Of a DNA stretch of 64,000 nt, positions 57,265 through 64,000 are shown piece after piece. The translations under genes and the position numbers were made by a program. The notes below the pieces were generated by a model. The model saw nothing but the letters and a program-made list of their open reading frames with translations, did not search any database and was not told the origin of the DNA. Every line of letters starts with the position of its first letter. Position 1 is the first letter of the stretch. The stretch comes from Dromiciops gliroides (lineage: Eukaryota > Chordata > Mammalia > Microbiotheria > Microbiotheriidae): positions 56,991,532-57,055,531 of the forward strand of contig NC_057861.1 of assembly GCF_019393635.1 (NCBI RefSeq), in the 5' to 3' direction.

Positions 57265-58040
57265 TATTTATTAAATAAAATTAAATATTTATAGCAGTTC
57301 TTTTTGTGGTGGGGAAAAATTGGAAATTGACGAGAAGCCCATCGATTAGAGAATGGCTGAACAAGCTATGGTATATGAATGTAATGGAATGCTATTGTCT
57401 TATAAGAAATGATGAGCAGGCAGATTTCAGAACTGATGCAAAGTGAAATGAGCAGAACCAGGAAAGCATTGTATATGGTAACAGCAACATTGTGTGATGA
57501 TCAACTGAGATACTTAGCTCTTCTCAGCAATACAATGATGCAAGACAATTACAAAGGACTTATGATGGAAAATGCTGTCCACATCCAGAGAAAGAACTGA
57601 TGGACTTGGGGGCAGCTAGGTGGTGCAGCAGATAAAGCACCGGCCCTGGATTCAGGAGGACCTGAGTTCAAATCTGGCCTCACACACTTGACACTAGCTG
57701 TGTGACCCTGGGCAAGTCACTTAACCCTCTTTGCCCCCAAAAAACAAAAAAGCAAAAACAAGAACTGATGGACTCTGCAGATCAAAGCAGGCTATTTTCA
57801 CTTTTTTTTTTGAATGCATTTTTTTCCTTTGGGTCTGTTTCTTCCTTCACAACTGTGACTAATATGGATGTTTTATATGTTTTATATGATTGCACATATA
57901 TAATCTATATGAAATTGCTTATTGTTTTAGGAAGAAAGGAGGGGAGGGAGGGAGAAAAATTTGGAACTCAAAATTTTGTAAAAATGCATGCTAAAAATTG
58001 TCTTTACATATAATTGGAAAAAAAATACTATTTAAAAAAA
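57265..58040 (+). mobile_element. HAL1/L1-like 3' end inserted in L2
   Basis: Same 3' end family (gaaatgatgagcaggcag, aaagaactgatggac). It splits an L2 at ggcatttaa / agcccttcac and is itself split by a SINE. Confidence 0.7.
57606..57758 (+). mobile_element. WSINE1-like SINE nested in LINE in L2
   Basis: ggcagctaggtggtgcagca head; flanked by agaactgatgga on both sides. Confidence 0.9.
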
Positions 58041-58201
58041 AAAGCCCTTCACAACCTGGCCACTGTCTGTCTTTCCAACCTCACTGGACATAAATACCTT
58101 CTCCCCACTCTGCAATCTGGCTAAGCTGCTCTGATCTCTTCCCAGTCTGAATGCCCTCCCTCCTCAACCCTGCCTCAGTCTCTTTCTTTAAGATGCAGCT
58201 C

Positions 58202-58360
58202 AGGGGCAGCTAGGTGGCGCAGTGGATAAAGCACCGGCCCTGGAGTCAGGAGTACCTGAGTTCAAATCCGGCCTCAGACACTTAACACTAGCTGTGTGAC
58301 CCTGGGAAAGTCACTTAACCCCAACTGCCTCACTAAAAAAAAAAAAAACAAAACAAAAAA
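58202..58360 (+). mobile_element. WSINE1-like SINE nested in L2
   Basis: Flanked by aagatgcagctcagg on both sides. Confidence 0.9.
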
Positions 58361-58440
58361 AAGATGCAGCTCAGGTACCCCCTTGTACATGAAGCCTTTC
58401 CTGATCTCCCCAACTACCTTCATTGGTAGGGAATTTAATA

Positions 58441-58442
<2 letters not shown>

Positions 58443-58492
<50 letters not shown>
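58443..58492. repeat. (TG)n microsatellite
   Basis: About 25 TG units inside an L2 remnant, about 400 bp beyond the CNN2 3' end. Confidence 0.95.
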
Positions 58493-58494
<2 letters not shown>

Positions 58495-58864
58495 GTATAC
58501 ATATGTTGCATAAATAGGTTTTTGTTAACTTGATATTTATGATCTGATATATCTTTATAGACAAGAGAGTAGAGATTTTCTCATTGGTTGTAGTTGTATC
58601 CCTAGCACCTGGCACATAATGATTGTTGACTAGCATCTTATCTCCCAGTGAGTGTGACTGAGCCCTGTATCCAGCAGGTGCTTAAAAAATATTTACTGAA
58701 TGAATGAACTAGAGGGAGCAAGCAATGGGAGTGTCACTGTTCACCAGGACACCCACTTAGCCCCAGAGGCAGATCTTCAACCACCATGTGCCCGGCAATA
58801 ACCACTGACCAGGATTTCCCAGGACCTCCCAGGTCATATCTTGCCCAGCCTCCTTTGAGCATCA

Positions 58865-60050
58865 GACACAATCTTTATTTTCATTTCTTAAACAAAGAAT
58901 GTGTTTATTGCCTGTGTTCCCACATCACCATTTCACATTATTTCCAGGTCCTTCTCCCAGGCCCTGAGGGCTGATGGGATAACTCTCCCAGGAAAGCCCC
59001 TGACCCAGGCTGACCTGGCCCAGCCCAGCCCAGCAGGGCCACTGTGCAGTGTTCAAGAAGGAAGGCAGCTGATCCAGTCTGAAAAAGGACTTCGACAGGT
59101 GGGGTGGGGTGGGGTAGACTGGGGAAGGTGGAGGGGCCCGAGGAAAGTGGGCCCCTGGGCTTTGTTGGGACTCAGGGAGAGAGGGCAGGAGCTGCTGGCT
59201 TCCCCCTTTAAAAATACAAAGTAGCTTCTTTTGTTTGGAGTCTTTCTTTTTTTCCATTAAGTTAAAGCCAGACTCTGGTCCCTTACTGTGTTAAGGAGGT
59301 TTCAGCTTGAAGGGGATGCTGGGGCTCACCTGGAAGTGTTCCCTCCCTGCTCCCCCCATGGAAAAGAGCATGAGTGGAGGAGAGAGGAAGGAAGCGGCCT
59401 CTCTTGCCCCTCCCCCCTTTAAAAGGCCCTTCTTTTTCAACATCTTTTGTAGGAGGTGAAGAAACCACCAGCCAACCTCATAAGCAGGAAGAAGGAGGCT
59501 CACCATTGACAGGAAACCCTTTAGTGGCCCTTTTTTCCTCCTACTCCTTCATCTCCAGGGCCCAGGCCTAACCCAAAGGGGGTCAAGGGAGAGATGGAGA
59601 GGCAGCCAGGCCTGCTCCCAGGCAAGGGTGTGGATGGGAGGGGATAAGAAGGATTCCTACTTCACAGTCCCCCAACCCCATACAAACCCCTGTTGAGAAG
59701 GCCTGAACTGAAGAGAGAAGGATATAGGGATGGGGATGACTCCTTCCCCAGCCACCCTGATTTCTAGGCCTAAGAACATGGCTCTCTTCAGCCTCCTCTG
59801 CTCAGGAAATGAGACATTCAAATACACAGAACCACATATCAGTGCTGGAGGGGAGACCTTAGATCAGCCAGTCCAGGCCCCTCATCTGACAAGTAGAGAA
59901 GCTGAGGTCTAAGGCCACAGTCAAAGAGAGAACTCAGACGGAAACAAAATTCTCCCAACATAAGATAAACATCAGAGAGCACAAGGGGGAGATGATAACA
60001 AAAGGGAGAGGAGTAGGGAGGGGTGGGGAGGATGGGAGGAGCCCTCGGTC
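58865..60050 (-). other. CNN2: CNN2 3' UTR
   Basis: Continuous sequence from the stop codon to AATAAA signals about 1.17 kb downstream, close to the length I recall for mammalian CNN2. An old SINE-like piece (59815-59930) is embedded. The 3' end is inferred, not observed. Confidence 0.6.
58874..58909 (-). terminator. CNN2: Two AATAAA polyadenylation signals of CNN2
   Basis: On the minus strand AATAAA occurs at 58909-58904 and 58879-58874, about 1.15 kb after the stop codon. Either could direct cleavage near 58.85-58.89 kb. Confidence 0.55.
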
Positions 60051-60323
60051 TCAATACCCCTCTTCTTCTCGGTAATAGTGGTACTCAGGTGGCTCCGCAG
60101 AGCTGGGGCTGTCCCCTGGGCCCACCCCTGGCCCATCTCCAGCAGGACCCTGGGGGCAGTATTTGGGGTCATAGATCTGTCGCCCCAGCCCGAACACCTG
60201 CCCGCTTTGGTTGGCACCCTGGGTATAACCCATCTGCAGAGACATGGAGGTGTTGTCGCACTTGTCCGTGCCCATCTTGGTGTCGTAAATGTGCCTCCTG
60301 GTGCCGGGGGCTGTCATGCCCAC
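60051..60323 (-). CDS. CNN2: CNN2 last coding exon with stop
   Basis: 90 codons plus TGA (60051-60053): [40 protein letters not shown], then a Gly/Pro/acidic tail ending EEEGY. Acceptor ttctag. Tail length is near human; the GPGVGPGDS stretch is lineage-variable. Confidence 0.95.
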   Translation of the reverse strand: MGMTAPGTRRHIYDTKMGTDKCDNTSMSLQMGYTQGANQSGQVFGLGRQIYDPKYCPQGPAGDGPGVGPGDSPSSAEPPEYHYYREEEGY

Positions 60324-62571
60324 CTAGAAGGAGGATAAGGAGAGAATTTAGGTTCTGCAATCCCATGGGTCTCCCAGGTCCTTATCTACCTAGATCCTCT
60401 CCAGCCCAGCCCCAGCCCTCACACTCCATCCAATGGGGGCCTGGGGTCAGGCAGGATGCAGGAGGCCATCACGGACTCCCTGAAGTTCTTCATGACCCAG
60501 CTCCTTCTTCCTCTTCCACTCTTCACTTTCCACTTGTAGCCAGTGATACTGGCCCTCTAACAAGACATTGCATCTCTGCTCTCCATGCATTTGTACAGGC
60601 TATCTCCCATGCCTGCTGTGTTTTCTCCTCTGCCTTCTGGCTCTTCCTTGCTCTGGCTTCCTTTAAGACACCTCAGATCTTACCTTCTGTAGGAAGCCTT
60701 TCCCACTGGAATTGCCTTCTACCTGATCTGCTTATATCTTGAATGTACATTGTTATTTACTTATCTCTTCCATTAGAATGTAAGCTCTCTGAGGGAAGGG
60801 GCTTTTTTTTTTCCTTTTTTGCCTTTCTTTGTATCCCCTGCCACAGTACAGTGTAAGCGATTAATAAATGCTTATTGACTGACTGGTTTATTAACTGAGG
60901 TCCCTCCCAAGTCTGACCCTCTGTGTTCCCAGGTCTCCCCTGCCACCCCCCAGACCCAGATCCAATATTACTCTATGTTCACACTGTGGATATTCTGGGT
61001 TCTATGACCCTTCCTTAGGTGATGCAGTGGCTAGGGAGGAAGACCCCAGTTCCCATCCTGCCTTTGATACTGGCTGTGTGACCCTGGGCAAGTCACTGAA
61101 CCTTCTTAGTTTCCTCATCGGTAAGATTGGTGTATATATAATACTAACACCTGCCTCACAGATTGTTGTGAGTATCCAATGAGATGATATATGTCAGATC
61201 CTTAAAGCACAAATCAATGGTAGCTATCATTCCTGCCGTTACATTCTATGTTCTATGCTTTGAGGACTCTTCTAGTTTTAAAATACTATGTTCTAAGACC
61301 TGAGTTCTGATAGTCTATGTTTTATGTCCTAAGGGCCCTCCCAGCTCTGCCATTCTGTGTTCTATGAGCCCTCCCAGCCTTGACATTCTCTCCTCTAAGG
61401 GTCCTCCAACCCTGACCTTCTCTGTTCCAAGGACCTTCCCAGCTTTGACATTCTAGGAGTCAATAATAAGTTGATATGAATATAGTACTTTAAAAACCAT
61501 TCCTTTCATGATCTCATTGGCACTTCAGAACAATGCCCTGTGAGGTAGGTGGTGGTACAAGTTTTTATCACACTCATTTTCCAGATGTGGGAGCTCAGGC
61601 CCAGATGAGACAGTGGCAGAGGCGGGGCTCACCCCGAGACATCACGGCCCTAAATTCGGGTCAGTGTGCTCCTAGGTTCTGCCTAGCTGAGCAGGCCCCT
61701 GGATGCTTTGCTCAGGTACTTGGTGACTGAGGGGTTTGATCCCACCTGCTGGGTGGAGATCGATCCCTACCCCCTACTTCAGGAAACAAGAGCTGGAGGG
61801 AGTGGCTGGCATCAAAGAACCAGCTCTAACCAGCCCAGCAGGCTGGGAGAACTCGGCTTTATTCCCACCCTAATCTTCATCCCTTCTTAAAGGGATAGGC
61901 TGAAGTTCAGAAGCCTCTGGCTCCAGCCCTGCCTCCATGCCCCTCCATGGATTCGGACCCAAGGTCAAAATGGTCCAACAAAAAAAAAAAAGGAAAAAAA
62001 TGCTCCAACAGAATTCTTTTGGTCACAGAATGTGAGAGCTGGAAGAGATCTTAGGGACCCTCTAGTCTAAGCCCTTTATTGTACAGATGAGAAAACTGAG
62101 GCACAGAGAGGGGAAAGGGCTTGCTGAAAGCCCTGTAGTAAGTCAATAAGAGGTAGAACGGGGTTCTCTGACTTTAAATCCAACTCTTCCCTTAGGGCCT
62201 CCTGGTCCTCTCTTCCAGGACCTTATTTTACAACCCCAGGTCACAGAGTGTGTCAAAGTCACAGCTAAGACTCTCAATTCAGGGCTCTTTGCCCACCACA
62301 GTGTTTCTTCTGAAGTCCAGAGAGGGAACTTCTGAGCCCAGCCTGGAACCTGGGTCTTCCTGCCACCCGTGTGCTAACCATTGAGCCACCTCTCTCATTT
62401 CAGAGCCCGAGTGTTCCCACTCACCTGACTGGCACACTTGTTGGTCCCCATCTGCAGGCTGATAGTTGAGTGGTCCATAGGGGCCAGAATCTGGTTCTTA
62501 GGGTCATACAGGTGTCTCCGGGTGCCATAGGCTGTCATTCCTGACTGGCTGGCACATTTATTGGTGCCCAT
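60051..62571 (-). CDS. CNN2: CNN2, calponin-2, last two coding exons (5' part beyond window)
   Basis: Calponin-2 is an actin-, tropomyosin- and calmodulin-binding regulator of the cytoskeleton (family knowledge). The two exons seen encode 139 residues: calponin-like repeats 1 (end), 2 and 3 and the acidic tail. Diagnostic strings are [40 protein letters not shown] and [20 protein letters not shown]. The tail [13 protein letters not shown] matches CNN2 rather than CNN1 or CNN3. Exons 1-5 (CH domain) are beyond the right edge; 62572-64000 contains only intron. Confidence 0.95.
60475..60885 (+). mobile_element. L2 3' end, CNN2 last intron
   Basis: gaagcctttcccactggaat, tagaatgtaagctctctgag, gcgattaataaatgcttatt. 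Confidence 0.7.
61015..61228 (+). mobile_element. MIR, CNN2 last intron
   Basis: gctgtgtgaccctgggcaag, ggtagctatcatt end. Confidence 0.72.
61240..61465. repeat. 33-bp motif, inverted, CNN2 last intron (about 6 units)
   Basis: Reverse units at varying decay (gggccctcccagctctgcca, agccctcccagccttgacat), showing the family is not confined to ABCA7. Confidence 0.8.
62425..62571 (-). CDS. CNN2: CNN2 penultimate coding exon
   Basis: 147 nt, 49 codons in phase 0, from [11 protein letters not shown] through [11 protein letters not shown]. Carries most of calponin repeat 1 and the start of repeat 2. Acceptor ccatag, donor gtgagt. Confidence 0.95.
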
Positions 62572-62859
62572 CTATGGCCGAAGGAAAGAGCATCATTAGG
62601 GAACTGGTGGTCTGTCAGCTGCTGCCTTGAAACTGTGGTGCAGGCTCTTGGCTGGGGAGTGCCCCCTCCACCCCAAGGGCTTGTCTCCCACACAGGAGCA
62701 CTGCTTAACCCCCGGGGCCCTTCTGTGGATTTCCTAATCGGGTAGAATTCCCAGGAGAGGTAAGGTATCTGACTCTCAGACAGGGTCCAACCAGAGCAAA
62801 ATGGGGACGTCATCCAGGGATATCTCCTAGGCAGCATGTCCAGCATCCCCCTGCGCTAT

Positions 62860-63143
62860 CTCCTCTCTCCTCTTCTCTCTTTGTCTCTGTCTCTCTCTTT
62901 GTGTGTCTTTGTGTGTGTGTTTCTCTCTCTGTCTCTTTGTCTCCCTCTGTCTCTCTGTGTCTTTGTCTGTGTCTCTGTCTCTCTGTTTCTGTCTCCCTCT
63001 CTGTCTCTCTGTGCCTCTATCTCTCTCTGTCTTTCTGTTTGTCTGTGTCTCTGTCTCTGTTTCTGTCTCCCTCTCTGTCTCTCTGTGCCTCTATCTCTCT
63101 CTGTCTTTCTGTCTGTCTGTGTCTCTGTCTCCGTTTCTGTCTG

Positions 63144-63222
<79 letters not shown>
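62860..63222. repeat. TC-rich tract plus (CA)n, CNN2 intron
   Basis: About 290 bp of tctctgtctc-type repeats with an internal roughly 75-bp near-duplication, followed by about 32 CA units at 63159-63222. ORFs here are low-complexity. Confidence 0.93.
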
Positions 63223-63227
<5 letters not shown>

Positions 63228-63504
63228 CAACTTCATTTGTACCTTCCACTGAAAATCTCCCAGCCTGACCTCCTCCTGGGTACCATCTAACCTCCCCATC
63301 ACCTTCCCCTAGAATACCTTGGGACACCATTCCCACCTCTCTTCCCCCTGCAAAGCATCCTCCCTACCTACCCTCCCTCTGAATTTCTCCTTGCCTCCCC
63401 CTCCCTTTTTTATTCTTTGTACCTTCCCCCTCAGAACTCCCAGCAATCATGCTATCCTTCCCTCCTGTTACTGGGGACATTTCTGATAAACTTCCCTTCA
63501 CTTT

Positions 63505-63647
63505 TTTTTTTAAGTGAGGCTATTGGGGTTAAGTGACTTGCCCAGGGTCACACAGCTAGTAAGTGTTAAGTGTCTGAGGTCGGATTTGAACTCAGGTACT
63601 CCTGACTCCAGGGCGGGTGCTCTATCCACTGCGCCACCTAGCTGCCC
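63505..63647 (-). mobile_element. WSINE1-like SINE, CNN2 intron
   Basis: Flanked by cttcccttcactttt on both sides. Confidence 0.9.
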
Positions 63648-63765
63648 TTCCCTTCACTTTTTATCTCTCTCAAAGGCAAATCTGAATTTTCAGGGGGCAA
63701 TTCTAAACCCAAAGGAATGACTGACTGGCTGGCCATGGAATTTCAGATGCTATGGGTGATATTTG

Positions 63766-63922
63766 TTTTGTTTTGTTTTGTTTTTTTGCAGGCAATGGGG
63801 GTTAAGTGACTTGCCCAGGGTCACACAGCTAGTAAGTGTCAAGTGTCTAAGGCTGGATTTGAACTCAGGTACTCCTGAATCCAGGGCCGGTGCTTTAACC
63901 ACTGCGCCATCTAGCTGCCCCA
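63766..63922 (-). mobile_element. WSINE1-like SINE, CNN2 intron
   Basis: Flanked by atgggtgatatt on both sides; TTTTG-rich tail. Confidence 0.9.
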
Positions 63923-64000
63923 ATGGGTGATATTGGAAGTGGGAAGGGGGAGAAGAGTGGCTTTCTTTGGATCCCTCAACTCCACTCAGGCTCCTAAGGA

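Larger units (their letters stand above)
56960..58660 (+). mobile_element. L2 carrying nested insertions
   Basis: L2 pieces at 56960-57264, 58041-58201 and 58361-58640 are collinear (tggctccctatggcctctag, agcccttcacaacctggcca, ctagcacctggcacataatg), split by a LINE 3' end and two SINEs. Confidence 0.75.
48136..58864. other. CNN2-ABCA7 intergenic interval, repeat-filled
   Basis: About 10.7 kb with no conserved coding sequence on either strand. L2, MIR, WSINE1-like, RTE-tailed SINE and HAL1/L1 remnants account for most of it. 55.93-56.95 kb shows nothing I recognise. In human, as I recall, the same interval is only about 1 kb. Confidence 0.7.
60324..62424 (-). other. CNN2: CNN2 last intron
   Basis: Holds an L2 3' end (60475-60885), a MIR (61015-61225), a degenerate 33-bp-motif array (61240-61465) and an old SINE at about 62025-62170. 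61620-61980 shows nothing I recognise. Confidence 0.75.
62572..64000 (-). other. CNN2: CNN2 intron, partial
   Basis: Contains a TC/CA compound microsatellite and two WSINE1-like copies; no calponin exon was found before the window edge. Confidence 0.7.

Noticed and set aside
58865..60050. ORFs of 60-110 codons in the CNN2 3' UTR region
   Set aside because: Short, unconserved, mutually overlapping frames downstream of a clear stop codon.
62836..63302. Plus and minus ORFs of 121-148 codons
   Set aside because: Low-complexity translation of TC/CA repeats.

Overview
The window is vertebrate and almost certainly marsupial nuclear DNA. It holds one large multi-exon gene on the minus strand, ABCA7, with 41 coding exons between 107 and 33579. 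The 3' end of a second minus-strand gene, CNN2 (calponin-2), lies at about 58.87-62.57 kb. Head-to-tail CNN2 then ABCA7 matches the known mammalian order (human chr19p13.3). The marsupial call rests on dozens of copies of a tRNA-derived SINE carrying 'gcagctaggtggcgcagtgg' (WSINE1-like), RTE-tailed SINEs, HAL1/L1-type LINE 3' ends, and abundant MIR and L2. The WSINE1-like load favours an Australasian marsupial such as a dasyurid. That is inference, not proof.

ABCA7 is read right to left. A CpG-rich promoter and probable non-coding first exon lie at about 47.4-48.1 kb. A repeat-packed 13.9 kb intron follows, then the start codon at 33577-33579. Exons 1-2 encode TM1, exons 2-13 the large extracellular domain 1, exons 14-16 TM2-6, exons 18-22 the first nucleotide-binding domain (Walker A, Q-loop, signature, Walker B and H-loop all visible), exons 23-26 the regulatory linker, exons 27-28 TM7, exons 28-35 extracellular domain 2, and exons 36-40 TM8-12. 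Exon 41 ends at the doorstep of NBD2, so NBD2, the C-terminus and the 3' UTR lie beyond the left edge. All exon phases agree, giving about 1,881 residues in the window, with one exception: coding exon 3 carries one extra base.

The intergenic interval (about 48.1-58.87 kb) contains no gene I recognise and is built of L2, MIR, SINE and HAL1/L1 remnants. CNN2 contributes its last two coding exons and a 3' UTR of about 1.2 kb. Its 5' exons lie beyond the right edge.

The most unusual feature is a 33-bp minisatellite motif (core 'gtcagagctgggagggccct') that recurs as separate arrays in at least nine ABCA7 introns, in both orientations, with related copies in the CNN2 intron and upstream DNA. Most intronic arrays lie within about 15-135 bp downstream of a 5' splice site. 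The longest, in intron 12, has a precise 165-bp (5 x 33) higher-order period. A second, unrelated 40-bp minisatellite lies in intron 35. The marsupial protein also seems to keep an ABCA1-like stretch of extracellular domain 1 (exons 5-7) that is shortened in human ABCA7.
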